DNA of 64,000 nucleotides from Linum tenue. Lineage: Eukaryota > Streptophyta > Magnoliopsida > Malpighiales > Linaceae. The DNA lies in the NCBI GenBank assembly GCA_946122785.1, contig CAMGYJ010000004.1, positions 13,538,150-13,602,149 on the forward strand, given 5' to 3'. The notes under the pieces are model-generated. The model ran no database searches. It saw only the letters and a program-made list of their open reading frames with translations, and was not told the origin of the DNA. Positions 31,601 to 42,287 of the stretch are shown piece after piece (positions within the stretch are counted from its first letter, which is position 1; each line of letters starts with the position of its first letter). A program made the translations under genes and the position numbers.

Positions 31601-33875
31601 GCATGTTAGGAATTTCCAAACTTATAAGTTATATCACCCTGAAAAAATGAACATACATTTATGTTGAAACAAACACACCCTTCTTAGTAAACAAACAGGA
31701 ATTTAAGTCGAAACGAAGCCAAGAGCCCAAGACTATAGAAAATTTGTCCAATTAGCTATGAAGCATCTAAATCTGGTTTTTGTAATTCCGTACATGTTTC
31801 CAGAAACTAGCATAGGCCTTGGCAACAGACGAAAGAGCAACATGTTCAAACCCCAATGGCTCGTTCACGTTGCGAATGCCTTACTTCCTTGATACATATA
31901 ACAAATAACAATACATAAAAAATAAGTGGGCACTCAAGATTCCAAGTATATACTACTGCATACATTATGTACAGCATAGACATATTTGACAGTTTCCACG
32001 AATGTACAGTACACTAGTCGTGAAATAATGAAAAGTAGTTCTCAACCCAAGTATTGGTTTGGTTAATTTCATACAAACAGAGAGACAAAGGCACCAAAAA
32101 TGGGGCAATAATCAAACGAATCCAAACATAATCATTAAGAAGCATCAAGTCATCATCATAAGCGTATTAGTATAATCCTATCATAACTTGTTCTTTACAC
32201 CTGACATACCAACCACTGCGTTGCAAGAGCACAGCTACAGATACGTGTTAACCGATAAATTGACCTTTTTAAGATTACACAATGGAATGCGAAGTCGTGA
32301 AGAACAGGGGAAGAAGAAAACACACAAACCAGCAGAAAGCGTAAGATGGAAATCCCAAAAATTGAAGATAAGTAAATCCTCGACCAAACATATAATTAAA
32401 TTCAGTTATAAGCCTTCCATATCAGCAGTTTCTAGTACAATACTAACAGATTGATTCGAGGGGACAAGACATCTAACACTAAATATAATGACCATTGACC
32501 AAGAACCCAGCAAGAACAAATATGTAAAAGTATGGCTACTGGTTCATCTGTGTTGGTTACCACACATAAAAGGAAAGAAAGAAAGAAATTACCGTTCAAT
32601 CCTACCTCCAAAACTTGTTAAGAAAAAGTCTGTTGTAAGGTGAACAAATGGCCAAACTTGTTACTTGGTGAAAATGGCAGTTTGGTAACTCTCACAGGCA
32701 TCTCCATCACCACTTACATCCCTCAACCGGACTTAAGTTTCTTATCTTCCTCTCTTCTCAGAAATCCCTGGAAAATTACTCCAATAGTCTCTCACTGTAC
32801 ACTCTATCTAGGTAATAAACAAATGCCTCTACTCTCCAACCCAGCTTGTGAGTTTCTAAGATGAATATTTCTAAGAAGAATATGAACCTTCTTTTATTCG
32901 GGTTTCTTATTGGGCTTTGGCGAAAAAGAATACGTACAAGCTTGCATGAATGTGCAAGAAGGGCATAAGCAAAGCACTTGGAAACTAGAATCAAAATACT
33001 CATAATTTTCCCCAGCATATCACGATATTCACTGAGAACATGGATTTATGTCGACAATCAACCAAAGGAGAACGATCACATGGCAGAAATACGAAGAGCA
33101 GAAACTTCTTCTCAGTCCATCATAAAGCAATTAGTAAAGCTGGAAATACAGCAGTCCAAAGCGCTGAACACTTAAGTAAAATAGTCTAAGTGCAAGATTA
33201 TCAAATCTTTGCAGAAAATTAAACAACTCCAGCAGTCAAAGTTATTATATCGCACGAGAAACTATCCCAATAAGTAATAATAACCACAGCACAAAGAGCA
33301 ATAAGTCTGGCAGCCGGAGATGAAAACCAAAGGAACCTACATACTAGAAAACCTATGCATTACTCAACTGGGAAAACAAGAGAAAGGCCTTTCAATTTCA
33401 TTAGCACTTACATGAACTTGGTACAGGAAGATTCACATCTAGCATTATCAGCAAACAAAGCCTCTTTAGCAAAGAAAAAACAACCCAATAGCCAGAGAAA
33501 GGCTTGAAATGAATCTCCAATACCAGAAATGAATGAAGCAACCCACCTGTTATTTCAATTACTCTAACAGATTTGTCTATACGAAGTAGCAAATACAAGC
33601 ACAAGAAATACGTAACAACACAAAGCAATACGAAAGACGAAGTCTAAGGCATCTTTACCTATTTGGAAATTGTCATTTGACTATCAATTTTTACAACCAA
33701 GGAAAAATTCTCTCTATTACATGGCCAGAGCCAGACACTTTTGGTCCAGAATGAACCACTGGCAATCAAATGAATCTCCATTCATATATATACATATACA
33801 TGAAACCCTAATTCTCTAGTAAGTCTGATAAAAGAAGATTGATGAGAATTCAGAATTACCTGGATAGTAACAAGG
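31601..33875. other. Non-coding stretch downstream of the VQ gene
   Basis: No protein-coding gene could be supported on either strand. On the minus strand a good splice donor (ctatccag then gtaattc) lies 16-20 bases past the VQ stop codon, near 33858. Part of this stretch may therefore be a 3'-UTR intron and distal 3' UTR of the VQ gene. No repeat ends were found. Confidence 0.35.
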
Positions 33876-34925
33876 TCACATTCCTCTCCATCTAGGACTT
33901 GGAAAGGGCATGGTGGGGGAGAGAGGGAAAGGGTTGGGGGAAAGCAACCATCTTGGGCTATGCACTGGCATGGTCGGGGAAAGAGGGAAAGCCGAAGGAG
34001 AAAGAAACGTGCCAGGAGAAAAGAGAGGATAAGGAGACCGCGGAGAATTCAAGAACCCAAACGACAGAGGGGACTGCGGGAATTGCTGGAAAGGGGATGG
34101 CTGCGGCGGAGCCATCATCGCTGCCCCACCAGCAGCAGCAGCCGCATTCGGCGACGGAAGTAGCCCCTGGTGGTGGTGGTGCTGCTGGGGTGGTGGCGGT
34201 GGTCCAAAATGCAGTTGATCCTGTTGTTGCAGATTGTTCCATCGAGGGGAAACCAAAGGTGCGAGAGGGGAGAAGCCGGTAAAGTGCTGTTTGTTGGGAT
34301 CCATCGAGTCCTGGAGATATCTCATGTAAGCTGAAACGGGGGACTCCGCCACTGGAGGGCCTGGGAATTGGGGTACCGGAGATAAAGGACCAGGCGGAGG
34401 GCGCGGGAAGAAGCTGTTGGGTGGCGGCGGGCCCGGAGGAGGCAAGTAGTGCTGCTGCGGGGGCATGGGGCGGTGGTGCTGAATCGGCGGGCGGTTGGGG
34501 GCAAGGCCGGCAAGCGGAGGAGGGCGGATCCGCTGCAATCGAGAGACCTGAGACGGCGGCTTGGATGCGGGAGGGGGAGGATTGGGGGAAGAAAAGCGGT
34601 CGTGGTGGGCAGGGGATCCGGTGAGGCGCTGAACGACGTCGCGGAAATCGTTCTTGTTGATGTTGTAGACATGGGGCTGGTTCTGTGTCGGCGGAGGATT
34701 AGGATTAGGATTAGGATTAGGATTAGGGGGATTGGATTGCTGGTGGTGGTGGTCAAAGGGGGAAGGAGAGAGCTTTCTAGGGTTAGACGGGATACTGGGT
34801 TTGGAGATCTTCTGCGATTGCTTGTTGAGATTCTTCAGGTAGTGATCTCTGCTGTGGTGGTGGTGGTTATGATAGCTTCCGCCGCCGCTGCTGCTGTATG
34901 AGTCAACGGAGGATTGGCGGTCCAT
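33876..34925 (-). CDS. VQ-motif protein, HAIKU1-like
   Basis: A single-exon minus-strand frame encodes 349 residues from the ATG at 34925. An upstream in-frame ATG at 35003 would add 26 residues; the shorter start is preferred because related proteins begin near MDR. The defining VQ motif is FRDVVQRLTG at residues 94-103, preceded by a His-rich N-terminus and a PNPNPN stretch. Pro-rich sequence (SRLQRIRPPPL after the motif) and a C-terminus with repeated SPRW and FPLSPT phrases follow, matching the HAIKU1 type by recollection. VQ proteins bind WRKY factors in the nucleus; HAIKU1 controls endosperm and seed size in Arabidopsis, and transferring that role here is inference. It is intronless in the coding part, as most VQ genes are. 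Low-complexity codons make slippage likely. Confidence 0.9.
   Translation of the reverse strand: MDRQSSVDSYSSSGGGSYHNHHHHSRDHYLKNLNKQSQKISKPSIPSNPRKLSPSPFDHHHQQSNPPNPNPNPNPNPPPTQNQPHVYNINKNDFRDVVQRLTGSPAHHDRFSSPNPPPPASKPPSQVSRLQRIRPPPLAGLAPNRPPIQHHRPMPPQQHYLPPPGPPPPNSFFPRPPPGPLSPVPQFPGPPVAESPVSAYMRYLQDSMDPNKQHFTGFSPLAPLVSPRWNNLQQQDQLHFGPPPPPQQHHHHQGLLPSPNAAAAAGGAAMMAPPQPSPFQQFPQSPLSFGFLNSPRSPYPLFSPGTFLSPSAFPLSPTMPVHSPRWLLSPNPFPLSPTMPFPSPRWRGM
34695..34726 (+). repeat. (GGATTA)n hexamer repeat coding Pro-Asn
   Basis: About five GGATTA units lie inside the VQ gene and on its coding strand encode alternating Pro and Asn just before the VQ motif. Length changes would keep the frame because the unit is six bases. 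It resembles but is not the plant telomere repeat TTTAGGG. Confidence 0.8.
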
Positions 34926-35396
34926 TTCTTTTTCTCCCCCGAGGAGACGGCAAAGCGAAGTTTGAGAGAAACCCAGGTGAGAGCTTGCTCCGGTGACTCT
35001 CAATTGGGCTGAATTGAGAGAGGAAAGCGAGGGGAGGCTGCGTCCGCCGGCGGTATATCAGGGAAGACACAGAGAGAAAGGGGGGATTTGGGAAGCGTAT
35101 TTTTCTTTCTAGGGATATATGGTTTTGTTGTGTTTCTTGATTTTGCGACTGTATTGTATATCAGGGAAGGTGATAGATAATTGAGATTGGTGGTGGTGGG
35201 GGGAATGAAATGAATGATGAAGGGCGGTGCGAGTGGGAAATGTGAAGGGAGGGAATTTATTAATGGTGACAGTAAGTAGAAGCTAAATTCGAAAAAGAGG
35301 GCGGGCAAAGTGGGAAGGGAAGGGATTCTGCAATATTGGTGACCTGGGCGAGGGCGAGGATGAGGCAGCCCAGCAGCAGCAAGCAAGCAAAGAAGC
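34926..35396 (-). promoter_or_regulatory. 5' UTR and promoter region of the VQ gene
   Basis: Only about 470 bp separate the VQ start codon from the edge of a LINE insertion. The part next to the gene is purine/pyrimidine-biased, like a plant leader. An AT-rich gatatacaata near 35163 on the minus strand is the only TATA-like candidate. Any promoter element further away would now lie beyond the LINE. Confidence 0.4.
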
Positions 35397-37770
35397 TGGC
35401 AACTTGCAACGTGGGGTTAGGGGATCCTCTATCCCCGCTGTTGTTTGTGCTTTGTACTGAGGGATTAGCTGCGCTTCTTCGAAAGGCGATTTCGGAGGAA
35501 CTTGGTGGAATTAAGGTTGCTCCCCGGGTCCCGTGGATCTCACATTTATTTTTTGCTGATGATTCGTACTTGTTCCTGCGTGGGTCTCTCCGGGAATGCG
35601 AGAATTTAATCGAGGTCTTGAATGAGTATGAAGAGCTTAGTGGTCAGAGAGTGAATTTGGATAAGTCGGCAGTGTGCTTTAGTAGAAACATTGTGTTGCC
35701 TGACCAAGAATTCCTGGCTGCGGTTCTGGGAGTAGGGGCGGTAGGGGTTCATGATAAGTACTGGGTTTGCCTACGCTAATTGCGCGGTCTAAGATGGAGA
35801 CTTTTCGGTACTTGGAGGAGAAATTGCTTGACCGTCTCCAAGGATGGAAAAGAAGGACGCTATCATGGGCGGCTAAGGAAACCCTAATCAAGTCCATCGC
35901 CTTGGCATTACCCTTGCATGTGATGTCCTGTTTCAGGCTGCCTCAATCACTGTGCCGGCTGCTGGATAAACATGTGGCACGGTTCTGGTGGGGAGTTGAG
36001 GAGGAACAGTCGAAAATTCGGTGGATGTCTTGGAGGAATATGTGCAGGAGTAAGCATGATGGAGGAATGGGGGTTCGCCGTTTTGAACATTTCAATCAAG
36101 CGCTTTTGGCGAAAATTGGTTAGCGCCTCCTTCAGGAGCCCCAGTCCGTCCTGGCTCAAGTTTATAAAGGGAAGTATTTTCCCAATGGGTCTTTTCTTTC
36201 GGCCACGGCACGGTCTCGTCCATCATGGGGGTGGCAGAGCATTTTGTATGGACGTCAATTATTGGAGGCCGGATTGCGGTGGCAAATTGGTGATCGGCGT
36301 TCCGCTTCCCTGCTACACTCTAGCTAGATTCCTCAATTACAGCGTGATCCTCCTCGGTATAACCCCCAGGTCCTGCCTGTTCGGGGGGATCCGGTGGTGG
36401 CAGAGGTGATCTGTCCGGAAGGGGGCCAGTGGTGTGACCGGAAATTGGGTGAGTGGTTTGATCCCCCTACTTGTGAGGCCATTAAAGTCATCCCCTCCCG
36501 CGGTTGCCGGTCGAGGATAGGCTGATTTGGCATAATACGCAGGATGGCGTATTCACAGTAAAATCGGCCTATCATTTGGCGGTCACCCTTGATAGAAGGA
36601 AGGGGAGGTGGAGGACTGAGGTTAGCTGGATGGATAAGGCGAATTGGATCAGGTTGTGGGAGGCTAATCTGCCGCCCAAGTTGAAGGTGTTTGTTTGGCA
36701 AATCCGTAATCGCATTCTTCCCACAACGGAGGTCCTCATTGACAGAGGTGTCCAGGTTTTGCCTAGGTGTCTGGTCTGCTGGGATGAGTCAGAAACGTTG
36801 GAACATTTGTTCCTCCATTGCCCGGTGGCTCGAGCACTCTGGGACTACTCGGGGCTTTCTTCCCTGGGAGAAGGGTTGTCTCAGCAAACCTTTCTCCTAT
36901 AAAAAATCGTAAGTTTATTTTTTTGTTTTGAACAACCAATATTTCTTTTTTTTTCGTTTGCACTGAAATAACAGATGTAAAAATGAAAAACCAAACAAAT
37001 AGAAAAAGCCGGCTATCGGAGTCGAACCGATGACCATCGCATTCCTGAAGCGGTTAATGTCCCTGATTGGCCAGCCATCCGTTCTCATGGCGGTTGTTGC
37101 AGTCCTTTGGCGGATATGGCGTTTTCGGAACTGGGTAGTCTTCGAGGGCAAGCAGTTTGGGATCCCTGCTCTGATGCGTCAATACAATCAGCAGGTTGAG
37201 GAGTGGGTAGGGTTGCCTGTGGATTGGCAGTCTCTCTTTTTTTCTCCTCCTCCGTCTCAACCGGTGTTGGGGGTGGCGGATAAGCTGATTTGTATGTGGG
37301 ATGGGGCTACGAAAAGGGGGTCCCACGCCGCGGGGGGGATTGTTCTTATGTCCCCGGCGAGAGAGGTCCTGATGATTGGTGGGGTTCAGTTCCCAGGCAT
37401 TGATGATCCCTTGATAGCTGAAGTGCTGGTGCTCCGTGAAGCTGTTACCCGGTGCCTGAGTCGAGGTATCATGGAGGTGTGTTTGGAAGGGGATGCTAAG
37501 GTTATTATTGATAAAATCAACCAGGCGGATGCTAGTGATAGTCGGATTGGTGCTATTCTTGCTGAAATTATTCATCACTTGGCGGGTCGCTCAGGGTTTA
37601 ATGTTAGATTTGTAGGTCGGCGTAGCAATAGGGTAGCCCATTTGGTGGCTCGTAAGGCCCTCTCTTTGTACCCGACTGCGAGTCGTTACTTTGATTTTCA
37701 GGCCTGGCTTCTGTCCAGGATGTAACTTTCTTTTTGATCAATGAAGATTATCTTTTGTCAAAAAAAAAAA
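35397..37770 (+). pseudogene. 5'-truncated LINE ORF2 with RNase H and poly(A) tail
   Basis: The copy begins inside the reverse transcriptase (GDPLSPLLFVLCTEGLAALL at about 35420) and keeps the catalytic FFADDSYLF near 35550. The downstream WSYP-like segment, RWMSWRNMCRSKHDGGMGVRRF (about 36020-36100), and the zinc-binding region LKVFVWQIRNRILP to LEHLFLHCPVARALW (36690-36840) follow. A C-terminal RNase H-like domain (37270-37725, with GGIVL, then EAVTRCL and GDAKVIID, ending NRVAHLVARKAL) closes it. The tail is tttttgatcaatgaagatt followed by a run of A at 37759-37770. Frameshifts near 35780 and 36120 and a chloroplast patch at 36905-37043 break it. The long open frames suggest moderate age. 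Confidence 0.88.
36905..37043. other. Chloroplast-derived DNA (rps4-trnT spacer and 3' half of trnT-UGU)
   Basis: Between two good LINE segments (ending ...QQTFLL and resuming FLKRLMSLIGQPS) lies about 140 bp of AT-rich DNA. It ends with agccggctatcggagtcgaaccgatgaccatcgcatt in two parts at 37007-37043. This is the reverse complement of the 3' half of chloroplast trnT-UGU, as I know it from the sequence widely used for the trnT-trnL primers. It differs by one base in the T arm. The preceding AT-rich part would be plastid spacer. It is a nuclear plastid insertion (NUPT); the tRNA is only half present and cannot work. Confidence 0.78.
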
Positions 37771-38000
37771 AAGATAATCAGTTCGCAGAGCGGGAGCGAG
37801 AGCGTTAAAGCGTTGATTCTTTATGAATTCAATTTTCAGAGCGTGAACAGAGTGTCAATTATAATATTATTTTTAATTAAATATTATATAAAATATAAGA
37901 TCTAATCATCATAAGTAATTAATAGAATTATGCTAACATATATTATTAATTCCTTTTATCAAGAGTTCAAGACTAAGGACTACAAAAAAAAAGAGATTAA
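37771..38000. other. AT-rich spacer between LINE tail and CACTA-like element
   Basis: No feature beyond simple AT-rich sequence is visible. A clear target duplication for the LINE could not be found on either side. Confidence 0.4.
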
Positions 38001-39208
38001 CACTATGTTTCCGAAAAAAGGGAGGAAAAGGAGGGGAGGTGAAGGAAAATTAGGAGGGGAGGGGAGATTTGGAGGTGAAGGAAATTGGAAGGAAAATGTT
38101 GTTTTATGGAGGAAAGTATGAAGAAAAGTGTGTTTTGGGAAGTGTGATGAATATGTTATTATTAGTTATGTAATAGTAAATAGAGACTTTGTTTATTTAT
38201 AAATCGTGATTTAACCACACCAATCATTTAAAAATAGATACTTTATAATAATTGATCAAGGATTCTAAATCAATTAAAAATCATTCAACTTATTAAATTT
38301 TTGTTTGCTATTTTGTTGATTTATCAACATAGCAACTAAGAACATAAACAAATATGACATCCACTTTGAAATCGACAAATTAAACTCGAAATTTAGCTAG
38401 ACCGTTAATATTGACAGACATTAGTCTCTTTTGTCTATGACGCAACATATAATTCTAAAGTGGCTGCGACGTGACTTCCACGTCATACAACAATAAATAG
38501 AATTTAGCACTATATTAGACCACAAATCAACAAGCTTACCACTATGGTATATTTCTACCATCGTTCTACCATTATGATATATTTTTTATATCATGGTATA
38601 ATATATGATTATCAAATTATATATGGTATATTTTTACAAAATTACCGACACTATACTACGATTTAGTAATTCTTCATTGAAATAATTATTTTTGTTTGGC
38701 TACTTCTTTGTTACTAATTAATTTTTTTAGGAAGCAGAATGAAGGCTAAAAGTTACCCGGACTAATTTGATTACTTTCATGCTAGTAATTAAAAAGACTC
38801 ACTTAATCTTATTTTGGAGAAATTATTTAAAAAAAGGAGATTAAGTACAAAACAAATAAGGATTGTGAGAAACCATAAAAAAAAAGGATTGTGAGAGTGG
38901 GTGAAGTTAATAATCTTGTATAATAATGAAGTTAGTAATTGAATTAATAATTAATGTTATTTTGTGTTGGAAACTTAACTATTAGGTAAATATTTAAAAA
39001 TGAAGAAAAAGAAGAACATGCATGTGTGTCCTTCATTCCCTCTTATTTCTCTCCAATTTGGAGGAGTGGGTTGAATAGTAGCAAGGGGATAATTTTCCTT
39101 CCTTACTCACTTTCCCTCCATAAATGAAGAAGAGAAAATGCATTGGGAATCTCAGTTTCCCTCCTCAATTTTCCTTTCCCTCCTTTTCTCTCCTTAAGAA
39201 ACATAGTG
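38001..39208. mobile_element. CACTA-like inverted-repeat element (1.2 kb)
   Basis: Ends are cactatgtttc (38001) and gaaacatagtg (39208), perfectly inverted over 11 bases. Subterminal purine/pyrimidine-rich blocks (gggaggaaaaggagggg against tccctccttttctctcc) extend the inversion. A 3-bp duplication taa flanks it (37998-38000 and 39209-39211). A CACTA start with a 3-bp duplication fits non-autonomous CACTA elements, although PIF/Harbinger-like elements also make TAA duplications. The AT-rich middle has no transposase. Confidence 0.68.
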
Positions 39209-39290
39209 TAAAGGTAAATGGAATTATTAAACTATTTCTAGAAATAACACAGCTTTGATGTTGCGGTTTATTAGTTGGGCTTAAGTTCTA

Positions 39291-39827
39291 TTGGGCTTCC
39301 AGAAATTAATAATAATTTTTCTTTCTTTTATAGCTAGGAGGAGGGTTGGACGAAGGAAGGCCACACAATTTCCAATCTTCGCCGCCCCTCTCCAATCTTC
39401 TTCTCTCCTTCCATCTTCCTCTCTCTGCTCTTCTGCAAATTCAATTATCCAAAACCCTAAATCAATTTACTTGCAGAGACTACTAATCTTGCTTTCGTCG
39501 CTGCCCAAAGTCAGCTTCAAAGTTTTTACTTCAACCTTCTTCCTAATCTCTCCTTTTGCATGCACTGCTATCTTAAGATGGTTATTCCATTGGCAACACA
39601 CAAGTAGACGGAAAGGTCATGGAGGAGATCCCAGCGGGGGCAACGTAATCATCCAAAATCCAACTGAAGTTCTGGTTGGAAAGGAAAAGCAGAGGGTAAG
39701 AGTTCCAAGTTCTATGAAAAACCGCGCTCTAGAAAAAGAAAACCGCGCTCCCGTTAAAAAGAATTCGCGGGTTTTTCACGATTTCCTGAAAATCCGCGTT
39801 TTGACGGATCTAAGCGGGAACGTGAAG
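39291..39827 (+). CDS. Orphan 5' exon-like block of an unidentified gene
   Basis: A pyrimidine-rich leader (39385-39430), an aaaccctaaa telo-box (39452-39461) and an open frame lead to a strong splice donor (cgtgaag then gtaagat at 39828). The last 40 residues of the frame (MKNRALEKENRAPVKKNSR... about 39712-39827) are basic and could be real coding sequence. The part before them looks like leader DNA. No downstream exon is recognisable; what follows is a miniature-element relic and an LTR element. It may be a truncated or captured gene start. Function unknown. Confidence 0.3.
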
Positions 39828-39844
39828 GTAAGATGGGCGAATTG

Positions 39845-39894
39845 TGTGACCTAAGTTCATACCATAATGATTTAGTAAGTGAAATGGTTCAATA
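39845..39894 (-). mobile_element. Left piece of a MULE-type miniature relic
   Basis: Read on the minus strand this resembles the end of the element at 28968-29349 (accattccacttgctaaac). The other piece is at 42288-42763; the LTR element at 39900 was inserted between them. Confidence 0.45.
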
Positions 39895-39899
39895 GGTAG

Positions 39900-40373
39900 T
39901 GCTTGACTCGGATTAGTACCGGGGGATTTGTGTGGAACCTTGATCCGAACTTCCTCGTCTGATCTCCTCGGGAGTGGAAGAATCCAGTGGAGAGTCGGGG
40001 CGGCCCCCGGGATCTACACTCCGACGCCCAAGTTAGAATAGGATATAAAATAATGATAGAGGAATGTAGAGAGAGAAAGGGTTTAGAGAGGGAACCATAA
40101 GTGGTAAAGTGTGAGAAGGGAGAGAGGTCCCTTTGCTTGGAGGGTCTGGCCTCCTTATATAGGAGTCGGAGTCATCCAGTGGAAGCCTCCCGGTGGTGGG
40201 CGCCTCCCGTTGTAATGGACGCCCCTGGTAGACTGGACGCCTCCCGTTGATGGACGCCTTCGGGCAAAGGACGCCTCCCGGTGTACTGGACCCTAGAATG
40301 GGCTTGGGCCCAAGGTGTGACGCTTTGTGGCGGGTTTGGGCCAGTACTAGGCGGGTTAATACTAGACCCAACA
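39900..40373 (-). repeat. 3' LTR of the 2.4-kb element
   Basis: This is the 474-bp left copy. It is about 20 bp shorter than the right copy, mostly within the ggacgcctcccggtg repeat block (40170-40290). Confidence 0.82.
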
Positions 40374-40489
40374 TTTGCCCATTTGTTTCATGTATTCTGT
40401 AAGAATGGAAGGAGTAAAATAATGCGTTAAGGTGTATTAACTTGCCTTACTTGCGAGTCCGCAAGATGCGGTTTTGCCCCTTGTGCGAC

Positions 40490-40690
40490 CATTTCTTGGT
40501 GATGGATGCCCATGGCGATGGACGCCTCCCCGTTGGAAGAGACGCCTCCAAGTATTGGATGCATCCGGGTGACAGGATGTCTCCCGGTGATGGACGCCTC
40601 CCGGTGGACGAGACACCTCCCAATGATGGACGCCTTCGGGTGACAGGATGTCTCCCGATGATGGACGCCCCCGAGTGATTTGGACCCTCA
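40490..40690. repeat. Internal ggacgcctcccggtg repeat array
   Basis: At least seven variants of a 17-20-bp unit with the core gatggacgcctcccggtg follow one another. The same unit fills part of both LTRs (40165-40290 and 42060-42195). There is no stable open frame. Confidence 0.7.
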
Positions 40691-41766
40691 CGAGTCTGAA
40701 CGATGCGGTTTGCCCATTGTGCGGCCATCATCTTTGCTTCTTTGTTTAGTATTCAATGTCTTGAGTTAGAGCTTTCAAGTCGTTTGAGATTTACCCACTA
40801 GCCCATTGCGGAGCGTGCTAGTATGTAGGTCGTAACTATAAGCTTTATTCGTTAAGCTGTTGGACCGCGAGATGGGCATGAGCTTGTGTGCATGTTAAGC
40901 GTGAGTTGTTGGCTGAATATTAGGTGTTAGCTATGTGATAGGGAGGCGGCCCCCACGACTTGAGAGTTTTAACTCAAAGCGACGTTTGTGTTTTGAAATG
41001 CCACACCTACTGGGAGGCGGGATCGTACTTCTTGCTATACCGATGTCGCGCCTACTGGGAAGCAGATTCGGGCTTTTACCTTGAGGGGAAGCATCGCTCA
41101 GGAAGCGGGATGCGGTTTTATAATCTGCAAAAGATGTGAGTGACTAATGCCCAATATACTTAGAGTTTAAATATGAGCATAGGATGTAGCGAGAAATATC
41201 ATAGTATGATATGAGTGGCGGTCTTCATGGCATAGTATTTGAATATATCTTAGAAGGAAGTACTTAACTTGAGAATAAGTTGTAGAAGACATCTGGGAAG
41301 CGGTCTAAGTAATAGGAGTCGCACTCTGATTCACAAAGTAATCTTGTAGTGCAGTTGTGTGCGTCTTCACTTGTTGAAGATGGGGAGCGGGTTCGAATCC
41401 CATTTGTTGCATTTAATCATTCTTTTTTTTTTGTTGAGGCGGTAGTTCCTCTTGTTGGGCCACTGATGATGTTGGGCTTTGCTTGACGGTTCGGAGGTGG
41501 ACCCGCACGTAATTGGTTCTAGAATTGGTGTTAAATGCAAAATGGGCCGGATGCGGGCTCATTAGGGGGAAGGCGGGCTTAATTGAGGCGTTCCTCGGCC
41601 GATCTAGGTTGCGGTCTTCGAACGCGGACGCCCCATTGATGGCGGGCTTAATTTGAGACGACGAATCTTGGCGGGTTTGGGGAATGATGCAGTCCTTTGT
41701 CTTTGCTGGGGAAAGAGTCGATTTATTCCCTCCTTCAGAAATCAGTCAAGAGAATACCGAAATCAT
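40691..41766 (-). other. Interior of the non-autonomous element
   Basis: No coding frame of note. Phrases such as ctactgggaagc and gggaggcgg recur around 40940-41110, hinting at further degenerate short repeats. Confidence 0.4.
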
Positions 41767-41785
41767 GTCCCCACGGTGGGCGCCA
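41767..41785 (-). promoter_or_regulatory. Primer-binding site of the 2.4-kb element
   Basis: The minus-strand TGGCGCCCACCGTGGGGAC lies three bases from the LTR edge at 41789. This form is frequent in plant gypsy elements; I do not assign the tRNA with certainty. It sets the minus-strand orientation. Confidence 0.7.
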
Positions 41786-41788
41786 AAA

Positions 41789-42282
41789 TGTTTGACCCGG
41801 ATTAGTACAAGGGGATTTGTGTGGAACCTTGATCCGGACTCACTTGTCTGATCTCCTCGGGAGTGGAAGAATCCTGTGGAGAGTCGGGGGCGGTCCTTGG
41901 GATCTACACTCCGACGTCCAAGTTAGAATAGGATATATGATAATGATAGAGGAATGCAGAGAGAGAAAGGGTTTAGAGAGAGAACCATAAGTGGTAAAGT
42001 GTGGGAAGGGAGAGAGGTCCCTTTGCTTGGAGGGTCTGGCCTTCTTATATAGGAGTCGGAGGCATCCAGTGGACGCCTCCCGATGGTGGGCGCCTCCCGT
42101 TGTAATGGACGCCCCCGGTAGACTTGACGCCTCCCGTCGATGGACGCCTTCGGGTAAAGGACGCCCCCGGGTGGACTGGACGCCTCCCGGTGTACTGGAC
42201 CCTAGAATGGGCTTGGGCCCAAGGTGTGACGCTTTGTGGCGGGCTTGGGCTAGTATTAGACGGGTTAATACTAGACCCAACA
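41789..42282 (-). repeat. 5' LTR of the 2.4-kb element
   Basis: This is the 494-bp right copy, next to the primer site and followed by the duplication ggtag. Confidence 0.82.
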
Positions 42283-42287
42283 GGTAG

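Larger units (their letters stand above)
39900..42282 (-). mobile_element. Non-autonomous LTR retrotransposon (2.4 kb)
   Basis: Direct repeats 39900-40373 and 41789-42282 start TG and end ACA; the 5-bp duplication ggtag is perfect (39895-39899 and 42283-42287). On the minus strand, three bases inside the right LTR is TGGCGCCCACCGTGGGGAC (41785-41767), a primer site of the type found in many plant Ty3/gypsy elements. The 1.4-kb interior has no gag-pol frame. Short repeats around ggacgcctcccggtg occur in both LTRs and again in the interior (40497-40680). A partner must supply all proteins. Confidence 0.88.

Noticed and set aside
34695..34726. Interstitial telomere repeat
   Set aside because: The unit is GGATTA, not the plant telomere unit TTTAGGG, and it is coding.
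33899..34901. Plus-strand frames opposite the VQ gene
   Set aside because: They are Gly/Arg/Glu-rich mirror readings of the Pro/His-rich VQ coding strand.
37007..37043. tRNA gene on the minus strand
   Set aside because: Only the 3' half of trnT-UGU is present; anticodon arm and 5' half are missing.
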